From JAAZFF01 sp964405775 (lineage in GTDB: Bacteria; Verrucomicrobiota; Kiritimatiellia; RFP12; UBA3636), in the NCBI GenBank assembly GCA_964405775.1, contig CAYOPG010000033.1, positions 1-22,185 of the forward strand: a stretch of DNA of 22,185 nt, read 5' to 3'. Both the position numbers and the translations under genes were made by a program. Of the stretch, positions 15,395 through 22,185 are shown in pieces (the stretch's first letter is position 1; each line of letters starts with the position of its first letter). The notes beneath the pieces are model-generated. The model worked only from the letters and a program-made list of their open reading frames with translations, was not told where the DNA came from and ran no database searches.

Positions 15395-18300
15395 ATGATG
15401 AAAGACAGCGCGCAAAAACTCGTGGTTATGGACGTGATGCCTCTTTTGTATCGAGGCCATTTCGCGTTCGTGAACAGGCCGCGGATGACCTCGACAGGGA
15501 TAAACACGTCTGCGATATACATCTTCACGACGCTCGTGCGAGAGATGCTGCAGGATGAGGGCGCAACGCATGTCGCGCTCGTCATGGACACTTCTCCCAC
15601 ATTCCGCCACGACAAATATCCCGAGTACAAGGCGCAGCGCGACAAGCTGCCGGAGGACATCTCCGCATCCATCCCCATGGCGGAGGAGTTCGCCAAGGCG
15701 ATGAACATCCCGTTTCTGAAGGTTGAGGGCTTCGAAGCCGATGACTTGATGGGAACGCTGGCCACGATGGGCGAGAAAGCCAGTATGCTCACTTGGCTAG
15801 TGACGCCCGATAAGGATATTGCCCAGCTAGTGACACCGAAGACATTGTTGTGCAGACCCGCGGGCAAGGGATCAAACGGGAACGAAATATACGACGAGGC
15901 TCGGGTGCGCTCCGAGTGGGGGCTGAAAGAGCCGTCGCAGATGGTTGACTATCTGGGGCTGGCTGGAGACTCTTCCGACAACATACCGGGCATCCCGGGA
16001 GTTGGACCAAAAACCGCATCTAAGCTACTAGCGGATTATGACAGCGTTGAGGGCGTGATCGCGCATGCCTCGGAGCTCAACGCGAAACTGGCGGAGCGAG
16101 TCGCTGAGAATGCCGACAAGGCCAGAATTTCACGATGGCTGGCGGAGATACGCAAAGATGTGCCCCTAGACGTCACGCTAGATGACTTGAAGAAACGGCA
16201 ACCGGACGAAGAGGCGGTTCGCAGGTTCTGCATGAAGTACGAGTTGAGAACAGTTTTTTTTAAAATTTTCCCCGGCCGGAACGTCAACAGCGAGCCGGAA
16301 AGTCAAAAGCAAAATACTGACTCCCCCGCCACTGCCGCGACGCAGGAGTCGCTTGACAAGAAAGAGCCGGCTGGGGGGACCGCATCCAAAGCTGCCACCC
16401 CACCAGAAAATGGCGCGGAGAACAAGCTGTTCGCGAGGATATCCGATGTGCCGCACAAGTATATTCTCTGCGATACCGAGGAAAAGATAAATTTGCTGGT
16501 GAAAAGGCTCGAGAAGTCCAAGGTGTTCGCATTTGACACTGAGACCGACGGGCTTGATCCCCGCAGAGCCCGGCTTGTGGGGATGTCGTTCGCGATCATA
16601 CCCCATTCGGCATATTACGTACCCGTTGGCGTAAGCGCCCGGAAACCGCAAGACTCGGACAGGGTTGAGGAAGATGGCGTGTTGCCACTGTTCGCGGAGA
16701 CGCCGACTGCGGCAAAACCGGATAAAATCGAGCGAGCGAGTTCCGGCATGGACTTATTTGCGTTCAGCGGGGTTGAAGTCGGCGACGGAGACAATACATC
16801 AGCAGCGGCTGCCGGGAAACCAGCCGGAGACGTCCAGCCGGAATCGGTCTCAAAAGAAGAAGAGAATACGTATCTGTCCGTTGAAGCGATCGCAGATAAG
16901 TTCAGAGCAGTTTTCTCGAATGCGTCGATCGGCAAGATGGGACACAACCTAAAGTTCGACATGCACGTGCTGAGAAACCACGGTATGGAAGTCTCCGGAC
17001 GGTTGTACGACACTATGCTGGCGCACTACGTCCTCGATCCTGCGGCGCGCCATGGGATGGATCCTTTGGCACGAGAGTATCTGGGGTACGACCCGATTTC
17101 AATTAAAGCCCTTATCGGTGAGCGAGGCAAAGACCAGCTTACGATGGATCAGGTTGATGTGAAACTTGTGGCAGAGTATGCTGCGGAGGACGCAGACGTC
17201 ACGCTGCAGCTTCACGACAAGCTCGCACCGCTCGTCAAAGAGGCGGGAGCGGAACCCGCACTCGAGAAATGCGAGAACGAGCTTATCCCGGTCCTGCTTG
17301 ATATGGAGTTCGAGGGCGTGCGGATCAACACCAGAGCGCTGGAAGAGTACAGCGTCGAGCTTGCTGACGAGATCGCTTCAATCGAGCGGCGCATTTTCGA
17401 ATTGTCCGGGCAGAAATTCAACGTCGCTTCCAACCAACAGCTGGGGCGCGTGCTGTTCGATGAACTGAAACTCACATCCGGCGGCAAGACGCCTACAGGC
17501 CAGTACTCCACAAGTGAAGACGTGCTGCTCAGCATAGCACGGGAGCATCCGGTGGTGAACGAAGTGCTCGAATACAGGACTTGCACAAAGCTTAAATCCA
17601 CATACGTCGACAAACTGCCCAAGTGCATCGACCCCAGGACGGGACATATCCATACAAGCTTCAATCAGGCGTTGACGGAGACTGGGCGTCTTTCGTCCGA
17701 CAACCCCAACCTGCAGAACATCCCGATCCGCACCGAGCGCGGGAAGCGCATACGCGCGGCTTTCGTGCCTAGCGAAGAGGGACGCGTGCTGATTTCCGCG
17801 GACTACTCTCAGATAGAGCTGCGCATGATGGCTTCGTTCAGCGGCGATGAATCCATGATCGCCGCATTCGAGAACGATGCCGACATCCACACCGAAACAG
17901 CGTCCCGTGTTTACGGCCTGCCGCCCGCAGAGGTGACGCGCGAGATGCGTTCCGACTGCAAGATGGTGAACTTCGGCATAATCTACGGCATATCCGCATT
18001 TGGTTTGGCGCAGCGTTTGGGCACGACGCGCTCACGTGCCGACGAACTTATCAAAACTTATTTCGAACTTTATCCCGGCGTGAAACGCTATATGGAAGAG
18101 ACGGTGCGAGATGCCAGAGAAAAAGGATACGTCTCGACTCTCATGGGGCGGCGGCGTCCGCTGCGAGACATCAATTCACGCAATGCAACGCTGCGCTCCG
18201 GGGCGGAACGCATCGCTATCAACACGCCGATCCAAGGCAGCGCGGCCGACCTTATCAAGCTGGCGATGGTTGCCGTGCACGACGAGCTGGCGAAGCGGAA

Positions 18301-18475
18301 GCTGAAGACGAAGCTGGTGCTGCAGGTGCACGACGAACTCGTGCTTGATTCCCCCCGAGGAGAGTTGGAGGAAGTGCCGGAGATCGTAAAGCGCTGCATG
18401 ACGGAAGTGATGAAGCTGAAGGTGCCGTTGAAGGCAGACGTGGGATTCGGGGATAACTGGCTTGAGGCGCATTGA
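15395..18475 (+). CDS. polA: DNA polymerase I with 5' and 3' exonuclease domains
   Basis: 1026-residue repair and Okazaki-fragment-processing polymerase. The 5' nuclease domain (about 1-297) has 'GFEADDLMGTLA', 'VTPDKDIAQLV' and 'GDSSDNIPGIPGVGPKTA'. The 3'-5' proofreading domain keeps its metal ligands: 'FDTETDG' near 380, 'GHNLKFDMHVL', and 'YAAEDADVTLQL'. The polymerase domain has motif A 'SADYSQIELRMMASFSGD' near 800, motif B 'RSDCKMVNFGIIYG' near 855 with a phenylalanine at the sugar-discriminating position, and motif C 'QVHDELVLD' near 977. It is about 100 residues longer than E. coli Pol I because of a low-complexity linker (about 298-345) and an insert of about 85 residues in the proofreading domain (about 407-491). 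Either ATG at 15395 or 15398 could start. eboB follows after 39 bases. Confidence 0.97.
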   Translation: MMKDSAQKLVVMDVMPLLYRGHFAFVNRPRMTSTGINTSAIYIFTTLVREMLQDEGATHVALVMDTSPTFRHDKYPEYKAQRDKLPEDISASIPMAEEFAKAMNIPFLKVEGFEADDLMGTLATMGEKASMLTWLVTPDKDIAQLVTPKTLLCRPAGKGSNGNEIYDEARVRSEWGLKEPSQMVDYLGLAGDSSDNIPGIPGVGPKTASKLLADYDSVEGVIAHASELNAKLAERVAENADKARISRWLAEIRKDVPLDVTLDDLKKRQPDEEAVRRFCMKYELRTVFFKIFPGRNVNSEPESQKQNTDSPATAATQESLDKKEPAGGTASKAATPPENGAENKLFARISDVPHKYILCDTEEKINLLVKRLEKSKVFAFDTETDGLDPRRARLVGMSFAIIPHSAYYVPVGVSARKPQDSDRVEEDGVLPLFAETPTAAKPDKIERASSGMDLFAFSGVEVGDGDNTSAAAAGKPAGDVQPESVSKEEENTYLSVEAIADKFRAVFSNASIGKMGHNLKFDMHVLRNHGMEVSGRLYDTMLAHYVLDPAARHGMDPLAREYLGYDPISIKALIGERGKDQLTMDQVDVKLVAEYAAEDADVTLQLHDKLAPLVKEAGAEPALEKCENELIPVLLDMEFEGVRINTRALEEYSVELADEIASIERRIFELSGQKFNVASNQQLGRVLFDELKLTSGGKTPTGQYSTSEDVLLSIAREHPVVNEVLEYRTCTKLKSTYVDKLPKCIDPRTGHIHTSFNQALTETGRLSSDNPNLQNIPIRTERGKRIRAAFVPSEEGRVLISADYSQIELRMMASFSGDESMIAAFENDADIHTETASRVYGLPPAEVTREMRSDCKMVNFGIIYGISAFGLAQRLGTTRSRADELIKTYFELYPGVKRYMEETVRDAREKGYVSTLMGRRRPLRDINSRNATLRSGAERIAINTPIQGSAADLIKLAMVAVHDELAKRKLKTKLVLQVHDELVLDSPRGELEEVPEIVKRCMTEVMKLKVPLKADVGFGDNWLEAH

Positions 18476-18514
18476 GCAGAAGAAATTTTGATATATAACA
18501 GGAGAGGTAAAAAA

Positions 18515-19354
18515 ATGACAGTTATAGAGCCGCACATACACATGTATTCCCGCACGACCGATGACTACCAGCGGATGTACGAAGCGGGAATCAGGGCGTG
18601 CGTCGAACCGTCTTTCTGGCTTGGCTCCCACAGGCGTTACGCCGGGACGTTTTTCGATTACTTCAGGAACGTGCTTGAGTTCGAGCACACGCGTTCACAG
18701 CGCTTCGGCGTGGATCATTTCGCGGCAATAGCCTACAACCCCAAGGAGGCGGAAAACCGCACGCTCGTCGACGAAGTGCTAGGGGGAATTGGAAAGTACC
18801 TCGACAGTCCGCGTTGCGTTGCCATGGGAGAAATCGGATTCAACAATCTCAACGATGCAGAATACTATTGCTTCACTCGTCAACTTAGGATGGCCAAGGA
18901 ACGCAACATGCCCGTGATAATCCACATTTCGCACACGCGTAAACCAGAGTGCCTTGACTGGATACTTCGTGGTTTCGACGAAGTCAAACCCGACCACAGG
19001 ATGATATACCTCGACCACAACACGGAGGATACGATCCGGCGCGCACTCGCGGAGACCGACTGCTGGTGCGGTCTGACGGTTTACCCGATTTCAAAACTGG
19101 ATCCGCAGCGCGCCAGCGCGATCATAAAGCAATACGGAACTGATAGAATACTTGTTAGCGGCTCGGCCGACTGGGGTATATCAGATCCTGTCAGCATGGT
19201 CACAGTGATGGAGCAGATGAAGGCAGACGGACATCCCGAAGCAACGCTCCAAAAAATTGCCTTCGACAATCCAAACACTTTTTACAGCCAGTCCCCAAAA
19301 TGGAAACCGCGTCTCGACCTCAAACCCATGCCGATCGAATTGCGGCAGCCTTGA
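18515..19354 (+). CDS. eboB: EboB-like TatD-family metal-dependent hydrolase
   Basis: 279-residue TIM-barrel hydrolase of the TatD type, closest in pattern to EboB of the ebo cluster ('EPHIHMYSRTTDDYQRM', 'VEPSFWLGS', 'NPKEAENRTLVDEVL'). The metal ligands are visible: HxH at residues 6-8, Glu in 'AMGEIGFN', His in 'PVIIHISH', His in 'YLDHN' and Asp in 'SADWGISDP'. Ebo clusters (eboA-F) occur in bacteria and some algal plastids; in cyanobacteria they have been linked to moving a secondary-metabolite precursor to the periplasm, but the chemistry is unproven. The ATG at 18515 has AGGAGAGG at 18500-18507; an in-frame TTG at 18488 would include that site in the coding region and is rejected. eboC starts 10 bases after the stop. 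Confidence 0.88.
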   Translation: MTVIEPHIHMYSRTTDDYQRMYEAGIRACVEPSFWLGSHRRYAGTFFDYFRNVLEFEHTRSQRFGVDHFAAIAYNPKEAENRTLVDEVLGGIGKYLDSPRCVAMGEIGFNNLNDAEYYCFTRQLRMAKERNMPVIIHISHTRKPECLDWILRGFDEVKPDHRMIYLDHNTEDTIRRALAETDCWCGLTVYPISKLDPQRASAIIKQYGTDRILVSGSADWGISDPVSMVTVMEQMKADGHPEATLQKIAFDNPNTFYSQSPKWKPRLDLKPMPIELRQP

Positions 19355-19364
19355 CACAAAACAG

Positions 19365-20375
19365 ATGAAACAACGAACCGGCGACATAGGGAATGCGTTG
19401 AAGGCATGGGCGGAATTCTTCCGCCTTCCCAACCTTGCCACCGCTCCGGGCGATGCAATCGCCGGCTCCGCGATTTGTCTTGCCGTATCGCTCGAGACCC
19501 CAAAGGCCGGAGCAGTGGGTATTGCGCTTGCATCCGGTCTGGCGACGTTGTCTTTTTACATGTTTGGTTTGGCAGACAATGATATAGTGGGATGCGAGGA
19601 AGACAAAACGAATGCGCCAAATCGTCCGCTCCCTTCCGGGCGGCTCTCGTTGGCGAGCGCCCGCGCTGCGCGTGGGCTGTGCCTGTTGGCGGCGGTGGCT
19701 GTAGGAGCTGTTTTCGATTTTCCGTTGGACTGGTGGTGCGTTGCGTTGCTGCTGGTTCTGGCGATATCAGGCTACAACCGCATCAAGGGCAGAGCAGTTG
19801 TGACTGGCACTGTGCTTATGGGGCTATGTCGCGGACTCAGCGTGCTCTCAGGCGCGGCGGCAATGACGCATTACGTTGCTCCGCGTATTAAAATCCTGGA
19901 AAGCGGTTCCCTTCTGGAACCCACATCGCTGTTGTTGTTTCCATGCTGGAACTCCATGCCTGTGTGGCTGGCTGTCGCAGGGTGGACGATTTACACCATA
20001 GGCGTAACCTCGGTCGCCGCCAAAGAGCACGAGGCTGATAAACCACTTGGATGGTGGCGATTTCTTCCGGGTTTGTCTGTTTTCATTCCCATGCTTGTGC
20101 TTTGGGATTATCCCGGAGAGGGGTCGAAAATCCTTATAGTCTTCTGCTCTTCATTTGCTTATGCTGTTTGGGCGTTGTCCATGATGCCGCTTGGCAGACC
20201 ACACGATCCATTGAGTCGGCGCAAGGCCATTGGCAACGCAATCAAGGCGCTGGTTTACCTGCAAGCTGCGTACATTCTGTCGTACACCGCCCCCGCCTTT
20301 GTCGCATACATGTTGGCAGTCTTTGTGCTGATTCCAATAATCAAGCACAACACTCCTGATATCTCCGGATCTTGA
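19365..20375 (+). CDS. eboC: EboC-like UbiA-family prenyltransferase
   Basis: 336-residue integral membrane protein with about eight or nine helices. Family features are 'FFRLPNLATAPGDAIAG' at the N-terminus, the first aspartate-rich loop with 'NAPNRPLPSGR' (residues 72-93), 'GYNRIKG', and the EboC-typical 'LMGLCRGLSVLSG'. UbiA enzymes transfer a prenyl chain from a prenyl diphosphate to an acceptor within the membrane; the EboC substrate is unknown, though a prenylated cyclitol-type product has been proposed from the cluster's gene content. The usual NDxxDxxxD motif reads N72-D73-I-V-G76-C-E-E-D80, so the middle aspartate is glycine. Start ATG 19365 begins 10 bases after eboB without a Shine-Dalgarno sequence, implying coupling. 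An in-frame ATG at 19257 lies inside eboB. eboA, eboD, eboE and eboF are absent from the window. Confidence 0.85.
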   Translation: MKQRTGDIGNALKAWAEFFRLPNLATAPGDAIAGSAICLAVSLETPKAGAVGIALASGLATLSFYMFGLADNDIVGCEEDKTNAPNRPLPSGRLSLASARAARGLCLLAAVAVGAVFDFPLDWWCVALLLVLAISGYNRIKGRAVVTGTVLMGLCRGLSVLSGAAAMTHYVAPRIKILESGSLLEPTSLLLFPCWNSMPVWLAVAGWTIYTIGVTSVAAKEHEADKPLGWWRFLPGLSVFIPMLVLWDYPGEGSKILIVFCSSFAYAVWALSMMPLGRPHDPLSRRKAIGNAIKALVYLQAAYILSYTAPAFVAYMLAVFVLIPIIKHNTPDISGS

Positions 20376-20384
20376 TTCCGTGCC

Positions 20385-21506
20385 TCAATAAAGGAGCGCC
20401 TCTTCGCGTGTGGCAAGGTATGCCGAGTTATCATATTCAAACGGCTCGCCAGTTGTGATGGATTCCCAGAGCGCGGGCATGCCGTAAAGCGCATTGAACC
20501 ATTGCTGGCGCGTCGACGGGTGCAGCCATGTGCGTTCAGGGCGGTATTCGCGGAAAATGAGAGTCAGCAGCTTCATGGCGGATGAAAACGGGCGGAAAGC
20601 GCCGCGGTTCGCAACCGTGATTCTTATGCCGTCAATATCAAGCCCTTCGTACATTTTATTGCCTGCCGGGAAGGCGCACCGCGAAAATGCGATTCCCGGA
20701 AAATCTTCATCAGAAAGAAAAGGCAGAAACTCGACAGGATCGAGCCACGGCGCGCCGAAAACCTGAAATGAGAGTTCTTTGCCCCGGCTGCAATCCAACA
20801 CTGGCAAAAACTCCGACAACACGGTCATCGGATAAATTATGGCGGCTTCAACAGTGCAGATGGCTGGAGAGGGGCGTACGAAATGCAGCAGAGCCTCGAA
20901 TGAAATCTCGTCGCGGCAGGCGACGGTCATAGGAATTGTTTCCAGTTCGACACCGGGGATCATGTTTCTCTTCATCCACCGCGCAGCTTCAGCGAGTGTC
21001 ATGCCGTACACAAACGGCACCGGCGCCGGTGCCACGAAAGAATCCAACGATTCCTCGCGTTCGGAACCGTCGACGCAATTCGGCAGCGGAACGGGGCGGT
21101 CAAGCACCAGCATGGGGACGCCGGCGCGCGCGCATACCCTCATCATGTTTCTGAGTGTCGCGAGGTATGTGTAGCATCGCACCCCGAGATCCTGCAAATC
21201 GCAGACCATGCAGTCAATCCCATCGAGCATCTCCGGCGTCGGCTCTCGTGTTTTTCCATAGAGGGAGTGCACGGGTATATGCCACTCGGGATGTTCGTAC
21301 GTCTCTGTTTCTTCCCCGGCTGGCGCGGTGGCGGCGAAGCCGTGTTCGGGTCCGAACATTGCCACGAGGTTCACGGAATCATGCAGGATATCCGCCGTTG
21401 TGCGGTGGAGTGCAGACACTGCCACATCGTGGCTGAGCAGGCCTATGCGCTTTCCGCGCAGCGGTTCGAACTGAATTGCCTGTAGATTGTCTATTCCCAG
21501 TACCAT
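20385..21506 (-). CDS. namZ: NamZ-like exo-beta-N-acetylmuramidase (DUF1343, GH171)
   Basis: 373-residue protein of the DUF1343 family, in which Bacillus NamZ releases terminal N-acetylmuramic acid from peptidoglycan fragments. Motifs: 'FGPEHGFAA' at 51-59 with the conserved Glu-His pair, 'VHSLYGKTREPTPEML', 'DLQDLGVRCYTYLATL' near 103-118, 'VLDRPVPLPN' and the C-terminal 'NKMYEGLDIDGIRI'. The characterised secreted members have a signal peptide, but this protein starts directly with MVLGIDNLQ at the usual domain boundary. It would therefore be cytoplasmic, fitting recycling of imported muropeptides. The ATG at 21506 lacks a good ribosome binding site. Its stop lies 9 bases from that of convergent eboC. 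No mur-recycling genes (murQ, nagZ, amgK) are seen nearby. Confidence 0.9.
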   Translation of the reverse strand: MVLGIDNLQAIQFEPLRGKRIGLLSHDVAVSALHRTTADILHDSVNLVAMFGPEHGFAATAPAGEETETYEHPEWHIPVHSLYGKTREPTPEMLDGIDCMVCDLQDLGVRCYTYLATLRNMMRVCARAGVPMLVLDRPVPLPNCVDGSEREESLDSFVAPAPVPFVYGMTLAEAARWMKRNMIPGVELETIPMTVACRDEISFEALLHFVRPSPAICTVEAAIIYPMTVLSEFLPVLDCSRGKELSFQVFGAPWLDPVEFLPFLSDEDFPGIAFSRCAFPAGNKMYEGLDIDGIRITVANRGAFRPFSSAMKLLTLIFREYRPERTWLHPSTRQQWFNALYGMPALWESITTGEPFEYDNSAYLATREEALLY

Positions 21507-21526
21507 TGTGTTTTTCGCGCGCGCGG

Positions 21527-21585
21527 TGACCAGACTGACCTAAAAGACGATATTGGCATTATAATCAATAAGGTCAACAAGGTCA
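21527..21585 (-). promoter_or_regulatory. namZ promoter with an inverted pair of 15-bp elements
   Basis: On the minus strand a -10 TATAAT (complement of 21558-21563) lies 17 bases from ATGACC (complement of 21581-21586), predicting a leader of about 45 bases. TGACC-AGAC-TGACCT at 21527-21541 and its inverted counterpart AGGTCA-ACAA-GGTCA at 21571-21585 flank the -10 box. The half-sites recur every 9 bases and the element centres are 44 bp apart. The layout suggests operator sites or an RNA stem. No T tract follows, so it is not a terminator for the upstream gene. Confidence 0.45.
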
Positions 21586-21591
21586 TGGACA

Positions 21592-22185
21592 TCAGTTATG
21601 CCGAGTGGCTTGGTTGAGCAGATCTTTCTTTTGTTCGGCGGGAAGGTCGGTGCTGTTCAGCCATTTTGTGGCAGCAGTCGGATCGTTTCGCAACCAGCTA
21701 CGCGCAGTCTGGTTAATGGCATTGTGGCGTTCGGCCTGATCGGAAATGGATGTTGCGTACGCCGCCGAATACTCGGGGAATTGCCACGAAGTGCTACGAA
21801 CGAAGTTTTTTAAAACATCCTCCCTGAAGTCATCTTCAGGCAACTTGAAAATCCATTCGCCTGCCGCTGCTGGATCAAGGGTGGCCCAGTTTCCGACTAT
21901 GTCCTGTACCGCCCGAGTCCTCGTCTCGCCTTGAAAATCGTTTGCCCAGTTTACCGCGGCAAGCGGGTCGTCCTCCGCCCATTGCCGCGCGACCGTGATC
22001 GCAGCGTTGTTCTGGGCGTCGCCGATCGGCTGTTCGGAGATGAAAACCGCCGCTGCGAGTGGATCGTCTTGTGCCATGCTCTTAGCGATCCCTTGGAGAC
22101 CGGCGTCTTTATCTAGCCCGGCAGGCAGCCTCTTGTACCAATCGATCGCGCCCTCCATATCTGACGCTGAAAGCTGCTGAGCTGC
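21592..22185 (-). CDS. Partial protein of about 31-residue 'W..DP.AA..W' repeats
   Basis: The last 197 residues of a protein whose 5' end lies beyond the right edge; the frame is open to 22185, so the ATG at 22158 is probably internal. The visible part is about five and a half helical repeats of about 31 residues. Each has a pattern like 'W-x-x-x-D-P-x-A-A-x-x-W' followed by an acidic loop and an arginine-containing helix: 'ARQWAEDDPLAAVNWANDF', 'VGNWATLDPAAAGEWIF', 'ARSWLRNDPTAATKWLN'. The fourth unit is diverged ('FPEYSAAYA'). Alpha-solenoid repeats like this usually bind proteins. Similar repeat proteins are, from memory, frequent as hypotheticals in verrucomicrobia and relatives. Function is unknown. 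It reads in the same direction as namZ, 85 bases upstream of it. Confidence 0.75.
   Translation of the reverse strand, partial: AAQQLSASDMEGAIDWYKRLPAGLDKDAGLQGIAKSMAQDDPLAAAVFISEQPIGDAQNNAAITVARQWAEDDPLAAVNWANDFQGETRTRAVQDIVGNWATLDPAAAGEWIFKLPEDDFREDVLKNFVRSTSWQFPEYSAAYATSISDQAERHNAINQTARSWLRNDPTAATKWLNSTDLPAEQKKDLLNQATRHN

Noticed and set aside
15280..15867. Long N-terminal extension of the uppS open frame.
   Set aside because: It is antisense to the start of polA, shows no UppS-like sequence, and lies upstream of the predicted uppS promoter. The family N-terminus begins at 15279.
19257..19364. Upstream ATG extending eboC by 36 residues.
   Set aside because: It lies inside eboB, and the extra residues are out-of-frame eboB sequence with no membrane-protein character. 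ATG 19365 gives the expected EboC N-terminus.

Overview
This window looks like a chromosomal segment from a Gram-negative member of the PVC superphylum, most likely Kiritimatiellota or a close verrucomicrobial relative. The support is lipid A genes (lpxI, lpxB), a very large glycine-rich secreted protein of the type common in that group, a BatA-type membrane operon, an eboB/eboC pair, and a repeat-rich hypothetical protein. The lineage is an inference; there is no rRNA in the window. I see no tRNA, rRNA, CRISPR array, transposase or phage gene. One scaffold gap of exactly 100 N lies at 7125-7224.

Layout, left to right. (1) 147-2224 (+): a two-gene operon of a BatD/DUF4381-like membrane protein and BatA, a von Willebrand A protein. 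(2) 2231-2791 (-): folE, GTP cyclohydrolase I, with its own promoter. (3) 3005-3160 (+): a 51-residue basic protein starting with a DRDYM motif and preceded by a strong ribosome binding site. (4) 3172-4191 (-): a soluble 2Fe-2S/FAD/NAD reductase resembling the NqrF electron-input domain. (5) 4310-7124 (-): a large FtsX-type ABC permease whose start is lost in the N gap. (6) 7299-10652 (+): a 1117-residue secreted protein with two related glycine-rich modules, ending at a clear intrinsic terminator.

(7) 10822-15279 (-): a tightly packed operon uppS-cdsA-trhA-lpxI-lpxB, with junctions that overlap by 3-4 bases or are separated by only 4-7 bases. It makes the undecaprenyl carrier, CDP-diacylglycerol and the lipid A disaccharide, with a haemolysin III/PAQR membrane protein in the middle, so it is an envelope lipid operon. 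(8) 15395-20375 (+): polA, transcribed divergently from uppS, followed closely by eboB (TatD-like hydrolase) and eboC (UbiA-like prenyltransferase), two parts of the poorly understood ebo system. (9) 20385-21506 (-): a NamZ-type (DUF1343/GH171) exo-N-acetylmuramidase with no visible signal peptide. Its promoter region carries an inverted pair of matching 15-bp elements. (10) 21592-22185 (-): the C-terminal part of a protein made of about 31-residue 'W..DP.AA..W' repeats, running off the right edge.

The strongest leads are the minimal ebo pair attached to polA, with a changed metal-binding residue in EboC; the paired TGACCnnnnTGACCT elements upstream of namZ; the 51-residue DRDYM protein; the PAQR-family protein inside the lipid operon; and apparent leaderless promoters for the reductase gene and polA. 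Nothing here is a clearly new defence or mobile system.
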